Assembly: GCA_045039925.1 (NCBI GenBank)
Contig: CP108400.1
Location: forward strand, 8,556,001 to 8,620,000
DNA from: Yinghuangia sp045039925
GTDB lineage: Bacteria > Actinomycetota > Actinomycetes > Streptomycetales > Streptomycetaceae
Length of the DNA stretch: 64,000 bases
Direction: 5' to 3'
The notes below the pieces were generated by a model. The model ran no database searches, was not told the origin of the DNA, and worked only from the letters and a program-made list of their open reading frames with translations. Position numbers and translations under genes: made by a program. Positions 1-8,414 of this stretch are shown one piece after another. Numbering within the stretch: the stretch's first letter is position 1; every line of letters starts with the position of its first letter.

Positions 1-1256
1 TCCTCGACGCCTCCGCCCAGGTCAAGGCCGTCGAACGCGGTGTCCGGAAGCTCGGACTTGGCGACCAGGCACATGTGCGCGTGGCCGGTTCCGACATCCA
101 GCCAGCGGCCCGGCACGGTGTGCCTGCTCACGAGCCTTGCCCGGCCCAGGTATTGCCGCGACATGGTCGCGAACATCGCCTCCGCGCCGCGGGCCGCGAG
201 GCCGTCGTAGAAGTCCCGGTAGTAGTAGTCGAGTCCGGTCGGGGACAGCCGCGGGTTCTGGAAGACGACCTGGCAGTCGCGGCAGCGCTCCAGGACGAAG
301 CGCCCCGGCTTGCCCTGGAGCCGGTCCTTCGTGCGTACGCGCACCGCAAGCCGGTTCGAGCCGCACCACGGGCACGTGTCGCGGCGCTCCTCGAAGAAGC
401 GGTCGGTCCCGTCCGCGACGTCGTCCGCGTAGCGGGCGCGCATCGCCGCCAGTTCCTCCGGCGTCGGCTCGGCCGGGGCGGTGGGTCCGGCCACGCCGCG
501 GATCCACCGGTACGCGGCCAGTGCCGGGCGGGCCAGGGCGTCGCCGTGCACGCCGCGCGGGCGCACCGGGGGACGGCTGCCCGCCAGCACCGCGTACGGC
601 TGCACCCACCACGCGGCGAGCGCAAGCAGCCCCCAGAAGGGCGTCGCGTACGCCGCCCCCGCGAACGCGCCCGCCTGGCCCAGCAGCCCGGCGAAGCCCA
701 CGGCCGGCGGCGCCCCGAAGGCCCGCATGCGGGCCTTGGCGGTACGCGGATCCTGTCGCAGCGCGGTCAGTCCCGGCGCCACCACGTGCCCGGTCGCGCG
801 CGGGGCGAACTGCTTCAACCGGGCGGTGACGGCGATGAGGTCGACCTGCGACAGGCCCTGCGCAGGTGTCGTTCCCGAGCGTTCCAGGACGCTCCGGTGC
901 ACCAGCAGCGCGTGGTACGCGCCGCGCCCGGCGGCCACCGGGTCGGTGCGGAACCGCGCGGGGTCGACGTCCCCGAGCAGGTCGAGCAACGGCTCGACAG
1001 GCATGCCCTCCGGTACGAGGTCGAGCACGAGCAGGCCCTCGCGCCGGGCGTATGCGGCGGCGGACGCCGCGATTTCGTCGTCCGGGCGGACCCCGTCGGC
1101 GGTGATCCACCGGTACTCCGACAGGGCCGAGGAGTCCGCCGACGCGGCGAGCCCCGGCAGCGCGCGCAGCCGCTGCCGCGCCCGGAGCGTGCCGAGGACG
1201 ACGACGGCCAGCAAGATCAGCGCCAGCCAAGGGAACGGGTCGAAACCGGTGTTCAC
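1..1256 (-). CDS. Membrane-anchored zinc-ribbon SAM methyltransferase, 3' end outside window
   Basis: 418 codons are visible and the frame is still open at base 1. The GTG start at 1256 overlaps the stop of the glycosyltransferase gene in a GTGA, which fixes the start and implies coupled translation. Residues about 8-22 form a hydrophobic anchor, and a second hydrophobic stretch lies near 180-220. A Cys4 ribbon follows (CPWCG and CRDC, about residues 300-335), then a run reading WLDVGTGHAH, the glycine-rich SAM motif I of class I methyltransferases. Zinc-ribbon methyltransferases of this layout often modify sugars or lipids. Its place as last gene of the PKS operon suggests it methylates the lipid or sugar product at the membrane. 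Substrate is inference; the catalytic C-terminus is not visible. Confidence 0.7.
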   Translation of the reverse strand, partial: MNTGFDPFPWLALILLAVVVLGTLRARQRLRALPGLAASADSSALSEYRWITADGVRPDDEIAASAAAYARREGLLVLDLVPEGMPVEPLLDLLGDVDPARFRTDPVAAGRGAYHALLVHRSVLERSGTTPAQGLSQVDLIAVTARLKQFAPRATGHVVAPGLTALRQDPRTAKARMRAFGAPPAVGFAGLLGQAGAFAGAAYATPFWGLLALAAWWVQPYAVLAGSRPPVRPRGVHGDALARPALAAYRWIRGVAGPTAPAEPTPEELAAMRARYADDVADGTDRFFEERRDTCPWCGSNRLAVRVRTKDRLQGKPGRFVLERCRDCQVVFQNPRLSPTGLDYYYRDFYDGLAARGAEAMFATMSRQYLGRARLVSRHTVPGRWLDVGTGHAHMCLVAKSELPDTAFDGLDLGGGVE

Positions 1257-2419
1257 GGCAGGGCCTCCAGTTCCTCCAAGGCGTCGGCCGCCGCACTCGC
1301 GCCGCCTGCCCGGGCGAAGGATTCGCGCACGCGCAACGCGCCCGCGCGGTAGTCGGGCTTGTCCAGCACATCGCTGATCGCCTGGCGTATCTCCGGGACG
1401 TGCGCGCGCCCGAAGCGCACGCGCACGCCGGCCCCGGCCGCCACCACCTGCTGGGCCACCAGCGGCTGGTCGTCGCGGATCGGCGCGACGACCAGCGGCA
1501 GGCCGAAGGCCAGGGCCTCACACACCGTGTTGTGGCCGCCGTGGGTGACCACCGCGTCCAGGTGCGGGAGCAGGTCGAGCTGGGGCACGAACTCCCGGGC
1601 GAGCACGTGCCCGTCGTGCGCCCCCAGGAGCTCGTCCGGGACCGACATGACCACTTGCACGCGGTCCGCAAGCGAGCGCGTCGCCTCCGCGACGGCCGGG
1701 TAGAACCGCGTCCCGGCCTCCCTGTTGAGGGTGCCCAGGGAGACCAGGACGCGGCGGCGGTCGGCGGCGAGCCGCTCCCAGGGGAAGTCGACAGGAGCGG
1801 GTCGCGCACCGAACGCCGGTCCGACATACCGGTGGTGCGGCGGGGGTGCGTCGCCGGCGCCGGCCAGTACCGGGGTGGAGAAGACGAGCACCAGGTGTTC
1901 GGAGAACCGCGGGTCCCAGTCGTCGTCGAGGCCCGCTTCCGCGGCGACCGCCCGCACCCGCTCACCGACCCACGTGTGCACCTTCGGGAACCCCGCGAAG
2001 GGCCGGGTGAACTCGACCGAAGTCGTCGCGGACGTCGCCCACGGAAGTCCGTGCAGTTCAGCGGCAATTGCCCCCGCGAAAGCCTGCTGGTCGGCGACCA
2101 CCACGTGCGGGCGCACGGCCCGGATGGCCTCGTCGACGCCGGGGCGCATCTGCTCGGCGAGCGGGACGAGGACCTCCTCGACCAGGAACCGCAGCGCGTT
2201 CACGCCGCGGTGGTCGCGCCACCGGCCGTGGAGCTTCGCGTACCCGCCCTCGGGCGCTCCACCGGTGGGGTGCAGCACGGCGCCCGGCGGAAGGAGCCGC
2301 CCGACCTCCGGCGGCCCGCACCACGCCACTTCGTGCCCGCGCCCGGCCAGTTCCGCGGCGACCGCGACGGTCGGGTTCACGTGCCCGGCGAACGGCGGCA
2401 CGACGAACAGGCATCTCAT
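1253..2419 (-). CDS. Glycosyltransferase, MGT/GT1 family (GT-B fold)
   Basis: 388 residues, normal for a bacterial macrolide-type or lipid glycosyltransferase. The N-terminus reads FVVPPFAGHVNPTVAVA, the usual GHVNP entry of this family. The C-terminal nucleotide-sugar site is present as VVTHGGHNTVCEAL, and VSLGTLN matches the preceding strand-loop. Start ATG 2419 overlaps the hydrolase stop (ATGA) and the stop overlaps the methyltransferase GTG, so it sits inside a coupled operon. The likely role is sugar transfer onto the product of the two synthases, giving a glycolipid or glycosylated polyketide. Donor and acceptor cannot be read from sequence. Confidence 0.88.
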   Translation of the reverse strand: MRCLFVVPPFAGHVNPTVAVAAELAGRGHEVAWCGPPEVGRLLPPGAVLHPTGGAPEGGYAKLHGRWRDHRGVNALRFLVEEVLVPLAEQMRPGVDEAIRAVRPHVVVADQQAFAGAIAAELHGLPWATSATTSVEFTRPFAGFPKVHTWVGERVRAVAAEAGLDDDWDPRFSEHLVLVFSTPVLAGAGDAPPPHHRYVGPAFGARPAPVDFPWERLAADRRRVLVSLGTLNREAGTRFYPAVAEATRSLADRVQVVMSVPDELLGAHDGHVLAREFVPQLDLLPHLDAVVTHGGHNTVCEALAFGLPLVVAPIRDDQPLVAQQVVAAGAGVRVRFGRAHVPEIRQAISDVLDKPDYRAGALRVRESFARAGGASAAADALEELEALP

Positions 2420-3330
2420 GCCGCGCCCTCGTCCGACGCCCCCGGGTCGCGGCTGCCGTAGCCGCCCACGTCCCGGTGCGCCCCGCGCCGGGCCGGGCCG
2501 CCCGGCGAGTGCGTCTCCAGCCAGCGCAGCACCGACGTCAGCAACTCCTTCGGGGCGTCCCGCAGCAGCGCGTGCGCGGCGCCGGGGAACACCTCGACGG
2601 TGCAGTCCGGCAACCGGGACGCCAGCACCGGCCCGGATGCCACGAGGTTCGACGCGGAGCCGAACAGGGCGAGCGTCGGGCAGCGCACCTGCGCCAACTC
2701 GCCCGGGGAGAGCAGCCGTACGGTCGAGATGTCCTCGATGAGCGTGGTCCGGTTGAGCAGCGAGTCGGCGCCCGCCCGCATTCGCGCGGCCTTCCGCGCG
2801 CCGCGCGAGGCGAGGTCGCCGCCGAGCGGATTGCACTCCAGCCCCAGGGCGATGAGGTTGAGCGTGTTGGCCACGTCCTCGACCCAGCCGCCCGCGTAGC
2901 CCTCGGCGCCCGGCAGGTGGCCGCTGTGCGCGGGGTCCAGGCACTGGCCCTCGACCAGGACGAGGCTCTGCACCAGCTCCGGGTGCAGGTATGCCGCATG
3001 AAGCGCGATCAGGCCGCCGTAGCTGTTGCCGAGCAGGTGCACCGGGCCGGTGACACCGCAGGCCTTCAGCACCGCGGCCAGGTCGTCCACGGCCGTGTCG
3101 ACGTCGTAGCCGCTCGGCGAGCCGTCGGACATGCCGTGGCCGCGCTGGTCGTACAGCAGCACGTCGAAGCCGGCCCGCGCGATGGGCGGCGCGAGGGTGT
3201 AGTAGAGGCTGGAGAGGTTGTCGAGGACCAGCCCGTGCACCAGGACCACCGTCGGGCGGTCGGTGGACGCCCGCCCGCCGCGCAGGTGTTGGACGTGGAA
3301 GCGCAGGCCGTTCGCCTGGATGTCGGCCAC
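2416..3330 (-). CDS. Alpha/beta hydrolase, possible product-releasing thioesterase
   Basis: 304 residues with the alpha/beta hydrolase pattern: VVLVHGLVLDN (oxyanion region), YDQRGHGMSDG, nucleophile elbow LGNSYGG (Ser) and a late FPGAAHAL supplying the histidine. The GTG start at 3330 has a GGAGGT ribosome-binding sequence inside the end of the acyl carrier protein gene, three bases upstream. The stop overlaps the glycosyltransferase start. No separate thioesterase domain is visible in the two synthases, so this enzyme is a reasonable candidate to release or transfer the acyl chain. That role is inferred from position; a simple esterase is equally compatible. Confidence 0.8.
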   Translation of the reverse strand: MADIQANGLRFHVQHLRGGRASTDRPTVVLVHGLVLDNLSSLYYTLAPPIARAGFDVLLYDQRGHGMSDGSPSGYDVDTAVDDLAAVLKACGVTGPVHLLGNSYGGLIALHAAYLHPELVQSLVLVEGQCLDPAHSGHLPGAEGYAGGWVEDVANTLNLIALGLECNPLGGDLASRGARKAARMRAGADSLLNRTTLIEDISTVRLLSPGELAQVRCPTLALFGSASNLVASGPVLASRLPDCTVEVFPGAAHALLRDAPKELLTSVLRWLETHSPGGPARRGAHRDVGGYGSRDPGASDEGAA

Positions 3331-3333
3331 CCC

Positions 3334-3687
3334 TCACACCTCCCCGACGGCGCTGTCCGGCGCTTCGCCGAGCCGGGCGGCGATGTGGTCGACGAGGGTG
3401 CCGACCGTCATCGTGAGGATCTCGTCCATCTCCAACTCGGAGAGGAACGCCATGAAGTCGACGCGGGCGCCGTACCGGTTCTCCAACTTCTCGGCGAGGG
3501 CCACGAATTCGATGCTCTCGACGGCCAGGTCCTCGTTGAACGAGCTGTCCCGGCCAATCGCGGTGGCGATCAGGATCTCGTCACCCACGACCTCGACGAG
3601 CAGGCCGACCACGTCGGCGAGGATGGCGTCGGCAGGGGTTCCGCGCCCGGTGGTCTCGGCGAGGGCTTCGGCGGTGTGCGTGGTCAC
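3334..3687 (-). CDS. Free-standing acyl carrier protein
   Basis: 117 residues. The GTG start at 3687 overlaps the stop of the KS-AT-DH-PPTase gene (GTGA). The region FNEDLAVESIEFVALAEKLE matches the helix-II signature of carrier proteins; the serine in VESIEF is the expected phosphopantetheine site, with glutamate instead of the usual aspartate before it. It is longer than a minimal ACP, with about 30 extra residues at the N-terminus. It provides a second carrier besides the one inside the large synthase and would be activated by the PPTase domain encoded just upstream. Whether it serves loading, extension or offloading is unknown. Confidence 0.82.
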   Translation of the reverse strand: MTTHTAEALAETTGRGTPADAILADVVGLLVEVVGDEILIATAIGRDSSFNEDLAVESIEFVALAEKLENRYGARVDFMAFLSELEMDEILTMTVGTLVDHIAARLGEAPDSAVGEV

Positions 3688-6600
3688 GGCGACTCCACAG
3701 GGCTTGAGGGGACGGGGTTGTGCGGGACGGTCCAGGCGACGACGTAGCGCTCGTCGGCGTCGGCGACGATCCGCGTGCGGACCACGTGCCGGCCTTCGCC
3801 GCCGTGCCCGACGACCAGGCGGTCCTCGGCGACCCGGACGACGCGCAGGTCCGCCGGGCGGCCGGCCAGGCCGGTGCCGGCCGCCTTGCCGACGGCCTCC
3901 TTGGCGCACCAGAACCGCACCAGCCACTCGCTCCGGGTGCCGGGGTCCCCGGCGGCGAGCCGGTCGAGCAGGTCGCGCTCGGTCGGGGCGAGCGCGACCC
4001 GCTCCAGGGACTCGGGGCGGTCGGTCAACGACTCGATGTCGATGCCGACCGGGACCCGGTCCGCCAGGGCGACCGCGAGGCGGTGCTTGTGCGCCAGCGA
4101 GACGTGCAGACCGGCGGGGCGGGGCGGGAACTCCTCGCCCACCGGGATGCGTTCGACCAGCGGACGGCCGTCGGCGTGGTTCGAGACGCGGATCTCGGCG
4201 GGATAGATGGGGCCTTCGCCGCGCGCCCACAGGTAGCGGCGTACCGCGTCCTTGGCGGCGATGCGGCCGAGCAGCCATCCCGACCGCGTGCGCGGCGGCC
4301 GGGTCGCGAACTCCTCGCGTTCGCCGGCGCCCAGATAGCGGCGCATGACCAGTTCCTGCGAGGCGGCGTCCGGCCAGCGCGTACGCACCAGGCACCAGCC
4401 TTCGGGCTGCGGTTCGCCGACGCCGGTGGTGTGCGGGGTGAACTTCATCGGCCACACGCGTTCGTCGGCCGCGAAGCGGCGGTACGTCCAACCGAGCAAC
4501 TGCGCACGCACCAAGCCGTCGGCGGCGTCGCACAGTTCGACGTCGCCGCGGACCGTCGTGGCGGTCACCTGCCGGATGCGCGCGGTGGCGAGAAGGCGGT
4601 CGCCGGTACGCGGCGGAGGCCCGTACAGCCGCACCTCCTCCACCGAGACCGGGAACACGAGGCGGTCGGTGGGAAGGCTCAACTGCATCCAGTGGCCGAA
4701 GAGTTGGCCTGCCGCGTCGAGCAGCGCCCCCGGTGCGGGGAGGCTGCGCAGCACCCCCCGGATGCCGTCGTCGGCGACCGCGACGACCTCGTCGACGCCC
4801 GCGAATCCGGGGCCGTGGAACATCCATCGGTCGGAGTACAGCGCGGCGGCCCGTACGGGTGCGGGGCCTTCGTTCGTGAGCGGGGTGCGGTCGGGCGCTG
4901 TCGGCTGCGGGTGGGACTCGGCCAGGCATACGACCGTGGACGTGAACCCGGCGATCTCCACCCGCACGCGGTCCGCGTCCAGGCGGGTCGCGGACACCTC
5001 GGCGTTGGTCGCGGGCGCGACCGGGAGCCAGCGCAGCGCGCGCACCTCCTGGTAACCCGCGACCACACGGCCGGGCACGAGCGCCCGGGCGGCCTCGCCG
5101 GTGAGGTGGAGGAGGGTGGTCATCGGCACGACCGGGAAGCGGTCGGAGGCCTCGGGCCACTCGTCGTGCTGCTCGTAGATGCAGTGGTCGGCGACGTAGG
5201 GCAGGCTGCGCAGTGAGAACTCCCTGAGGTGTGAGCGTTGTCGGGGGTGCGTCACGGCCGGGTCGGCGGTCCCGTTCACCGATGAGGCGGCCGCCGCGGG
5301 CGTGCCGGATGCGCCGGATGTGCCGGGAGCCGTTGATGTGAAGGGTGCGGCGCGCCGCCAGGTGTCCATCGTCCGCGTGACCGCGTCGCCCGCCTCGTCG
5401 AGGATTGCCGCGAAGGCGGCCAGCACCGGGTCGTCGGCCTGATCCCGCGTCAACTCGGTTGCCGGAGGCGGCGGTGGCGGACTCGGCAGATCCGCCGGAT
5501 CCAGCCGGACGATGGGGGAGCCGAGGTCGAGTCGTACGGTCGGCCCCGCGCGGCGCGCCGGCTGGGGTGCCCGGAGCTGGATTGCCGGGTGCTCGGGTGC
5601 CCGGTTCTCGGTCGCCGGTTGCGCTGTCGCCGGTTGCTCGGTCGCCCGGCCCTCCACCCACAGGGCCGCCCGGACCCGCAGGAGTCCCGCGAGCCCCGGA
5701 TGCCGAGGGCCGTGCGCGGCGACGGTCAGGACGTCCTCGCCGCGCAGCGTGTCGTCCACGAAGCCGCCGAGGCTGCCCGCCCCGACCTGGACGAAGGCCC
5801 GGACCCCGGCCTCGTGCATGCCCTCGACCAACGCCCCGAACCGCACCGGCTCCAGGAGATGGCGGATCGTCAGGTCGCGGACCTCGGACGGCTCGTCGGG
5901 GTACGGGGCGACGCTCGTCGCGGACCACACCGGGATCCGGGGCTCGCGGAGCGGCAGGAGTCCGAAGGCGTCGCGCACCTGCGCGAGGTACGGCTCCCAC
6001 ATCGGGGTGTGGAACCCGGACCGGAACGGCAGTTCCTGACCGAGCACACCGTCCGTCCGCAGCCGGTCGAGCACGCGGCGCACGGCCTCCGCCGGGCCGC
6101 ACACGACGCACTGGTGCGGGCAGTTCTCGTGCGACACCACGACGCCGCCCACGGCCTCGCAGGCGGCACGCGCCCGCGCCGCGCCGCAGGCCACCGCCGC
6201 GTACACCAGGTCGGGTACGGCCAGCGCCCCCGGGCGCAGCGAGTCCAGGAACACGTCGACGGCGGCGGTGGGGTACATCCCCGCGACGACCATGGCCGTC
6301 CACTCGCCGAGGCTGTGCCCGGCCAGGACGTCGGCCCGCACACCGAGCCGTTCGAGTGCGGCGGACACGAGGCGGCCGCTGCCGAGCGCGTCGAGCGCAC
6401 GGCCGACGATCTCGTCGGTGTCGTGCGCGGGGAGGCGGCCGAGGCCGAACGCGTCGGCCACGTCGTGCAGCGGCGGCTGGGTCTCCGGCTCCAGGCCGGG
6501 GAAGAGGAACGCCACTTTCCCGGAGTGCCCGCGCCCGTCTCCGTCGCCGTGTCCGCCCGCGTCACGACCGGGCACGGACGCGCCGCCCAGCAGCGGACGC

Positions 6601-8414
6601 GGAGTGAACCAGAGGTCGCTCCGGCCCCGCCACGGTTCGCCGCGCGCCACCACGCGGGACGCGAGTTCGAGGCGGCGCGGCGTCGGGTCCACGACGGCGA
6701 GCCGGCACGGTCCGGCGCCGAGGGCGACGCCCCCGGGCGAGCCGTCGGCCCCGCCGCCGGTCGGCCGGGGCATCGTTCCTGCGGCAATCCGCGCGCTGAA
6801 GTCGGCGAGCAGGAAAGCCAGTTCGTCGGGATCGGTGGCGGCGAAGGTGACCAGCCGGGAACTCCCCGGAAGGGTCGGCTGGTTCGGAAGCGGTGGTACG
6901 CCCTCGTCGGCGGATCCCGCACGGATGCGCCGGGACGACTGCGGGGACAGGGCCACAGTCGGGAGAGCCGCCGCCTTGGACGCGGGCGGCTCCTCGACGA
7001 TCACATGCGCGTTGACCCCTCCGAAGCCGAAGGCGTTGACCCCCGCCCGGCGCACGGTGCCCGCGACCTCGGGCCACGGCTCGGCCTCGCCAATCGTGCG
7101 CATCCGCGTCCGGACGAGACCCGGATGCGGGTCGTCCACGTGCAGGGTCGGCGGCAGCGTCGCGTGGTGCACCGCGTACACGGCCTTCAGCAAACCGGCC
7201 ATGCCGCTCGCCTGCATCGCGTGGCCGATCATCGACTTGACCGACCCCAGGACGACGCCCGGCCCTTCGGCGCCGAACACCCGGGCCAGAGTCTTGAGTT
7301 CGATGTCGTCGCCGAGAGGTGTCCCGGTGCCGTGCGCCTCCAGCAGTCCGAGCGCCCCGGGCGAGGTCGGGTCGAGCCCCGCCATACGCCACGCACGTTC
7401 CAGCGCCCGGACCTGGCCGTCCACGAGCGGGCTCATCAGGCTGGCGGCGCGGCCGTCGCCGGCCACGCCGACGCCGCGCACCACCGCGTACACCCGGTCG
7501 CCGTCGCGCTGTGCGTCCGCGAGGCGCTTCAGCACCACCGCTCCGGTGCCCTCCGAGATGAGCGTGCCGTCGGCCGCCCGGTCGAACGGCCGGATGCGCA
7601 TCGCCGGGCTGAGCGCCCGCAGTTGGGTGAACACGCTCCACAACGTCGCGATGTGGCAGTGGTGCACCGCACCCGCGATGACGGCGTCGCAGCGCCCCGA
7701 GGCGAGTTCGGCCACCGCGTGGTCGATCGCCAGCAGCGAGGTCGCGCAGGCCGCGTCCACCGTGTACGCCGGGCCGCCGAGGTCCAGCCGATTCGCGATG
7801 CGCGACGCCGTGAAGCTCGGCACCAGGCCGATCGAGGACTCGGGACTCTCCGGTCCCAGCGAGGCCTGGAACGCCTCACGGATCGCCGCCAGCCGGGCGT
7901 CGTCGAACTCCGGAGCCACCTGCCGCAGCACCGATACCAACTGGTGTGCGGTGCGCACCCGTTGGTCGAGCCGCGCGGTGGCTACCCCCATGTACCCGCC
8001 GCGTCCGAACACCACGCCGATCCGCTCGCGGTCGGGCAGCCGCTCCTCGCCGCCCGCGTCCGCGATCGCCTCGGCGGTGGTGCGCAGGGCGAGGAGTTGA
8101 TCGGGCTCCGCCCCGCCCACCGCCGACGGCATGACGCCGAACCGGACCGGGTCGAACGTCGCGTAGTCGTCGACGAATCCGCCGCGGCGGCAGTAGAACC
8201 GGTCGGCGTGCACCGGCCCGACCGCCGCGTCGGGCGCGAAGTACACGTCGGGGTCCCAGCGGTGCGGCGGGACGTCGGTGATGGCGTCCACGCCCTTCTC
8301 GATGTTCGCCCAGAATGCGGGGGCGTCGGGAGCGGACGGGAACACCGCGCCGATGCCGACGATCGCCGCGTCGGTGGGCTTCGGTCCGTCGTCGCGAGTG
8401 CGGCCGTTGCTCAT
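3684..8414 (-). CDS. PUFA-synthase-like polyketide synthase: KS-AT-DH-PPTase
   Basis: 1576 residues. A ketosynthase (about 1-460) has VDAACATS (Cys), EAHGTGT (His) and SVKSMIGHA (His), so the triad is intact. An acyltransferase (about 600-900) carries AGHSLGEW and SGFHTPM. A hot-dog dehydratase-like region (about 1010-1290) includes LPYVADHCIYE with the expected histidine. The C-terminus is a Sfp-type 4'-phosphopantetheinyl transferase with VGIDIE and FWCAKEAVGKA. ATG 8414 overlaps the preceding stop in an ATGA. A cis-encoded PPTase means the system can activate its own carrier proteins. The domain set recalls split PUFA synthases (PfaC/PfaE functions) of actinomycetes. No extra carrier domain was found in it. 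Confidence 0.9.
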   Translation of the reverse strand: MSNGRTRDDGPKPTDAAIVGIGAVFPSAPDAPAFWANIEKGVDAITDVPPHRWDPDVYFAPDAAVGPVHADRFYCRRGGFVDDYATFDPVRFGVMPSAVGGAEPDQLLALRTTAEAIADAGGEERLPDRERIGVVFGRGGYMGVATARLDQRVRTAHQLVSVLRQVAPEFDDARLAAIREAFQASLGPESPESSIGLVPSFTASRIANRLDLGGPAYTVDAACATSLLAIDHAVAELASGRCDAVIAGAVHHCHIATLWSVFTQLRALSPAMRIRPFDRAADGTLISEGTGAVVLKRLADAQRDGDRVYAVVRGVGVAGDGRAASLMSPLVDGQVRALERAWRMAGLDPTSPGALGLLEAHGTGTPLGDDIELKTLARVFGAEGPGVVLGSVKSMIGHAMQASGMAGLLKAVYAVHHATLPPTLHVDDPHPGLVRTRMRTIGEAEPWPEVAGTVRRAGVNAFGFGGVNAHVIVEEPPASKAAALPTVALSPQSSRRIRAGSADEGVPPLPNQPTLPGSSRLVTFAATDPDELAFLLADFSARIAAGTMPRPTGGGADGSPGGVALGAGPCRLAVVDPTPRRLELASRVVARGEPWRGRSDLWFTPRPLLGGASVPGRDAGGHGDGDGRGHSGKVAFLFPGLEPETQPPLHDVADAFGLGRLPAHDTDEIVGRALDALGSGRLVSAALERLGVRADVLAGHSLGEWTAMVVAGMYPTAAVDVFLDSLRPGALAVPDLVYAAVACGAARARAACEAVGGVVVSHENCPHQCVVCGPAEAVRRVLDRLRTDGVLGQELPFRSGFHTPMWEPYLAQVRDAFGLLPLREPRIPVWSATSVAPYPDEPSEVRDLTIRHLLEPVRFGALVEGMHEAGVRAFVQVGAGSLGGFVDDTLRGEDVLTVAAHGPRHPGLAGLLRVRAALWVEGRATEQPATAQPATENRAPEHPAIQLRAPQPARRAGPTVRLDLGSPIVRLDPADLPSPPPPPPATELTRDQADDPVLAAFAAILDEAGDAVTRTMDTWRRAAPFTSTAPGTSGASGTPAAAASSVNGTADPAVTHPRQRSHLREFSLRSLPYVADHCIYEQHDEWPEASDRFPVVPMTTLLHLTGEAARALVPGRVVAGYQEVRALRWLPVAPATNAEVSATRLDADRVRVEIAGFTSTVVCLAESHPQPTAPDRTPLTNEGPAPVRAAALYSDRWMFHGPGFAGVDEVVAVADDGIRGVLRSLPAPGALLDAAGQLFGHWMQLSLPTDRLVFPVSVEEVRLYGPPPRTGDRLLATARIRQVTATTVRGDVELCDAADGLVRAQLLGWTYRRFAADERVWPMKFTPHTTGVGEPQPEGWCLVRTRWPDAASQELVMRRYLGAGEREEFATRPPRTRSGWLLGRIAAKDAVRRYLWARGEGPIYPAEIRVSNHADGRPLVERIPVGEEFPPRPAGLHVSLAHKHRLAVALADRVPVGIDIESLTDRPESLERVALAPTERDLLDRLAAGDPGTRSEWLVRFWCAKEAVGKAAGTGLAGRPADLRVVRVAEDRLVVGHGGEGRHVVRTRIVADADERYVVAWTVPHNPVPSSPVESP

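Noticed and set aside
340..365. GGTTCGAGCC T-loop-like sequence as part of a tRNA
   Set aside because: It lies inside the methyltransferase coding region and no acceptor stem or anticodon arm can be folded around it.
3334..3687. ACP fragment as a frameshifted end of the upstream synthase
   Set aside because: The GTGA overlap, own start and complete helix-II motif show a separate gene, in line with the coupling style of the rest of the operon.
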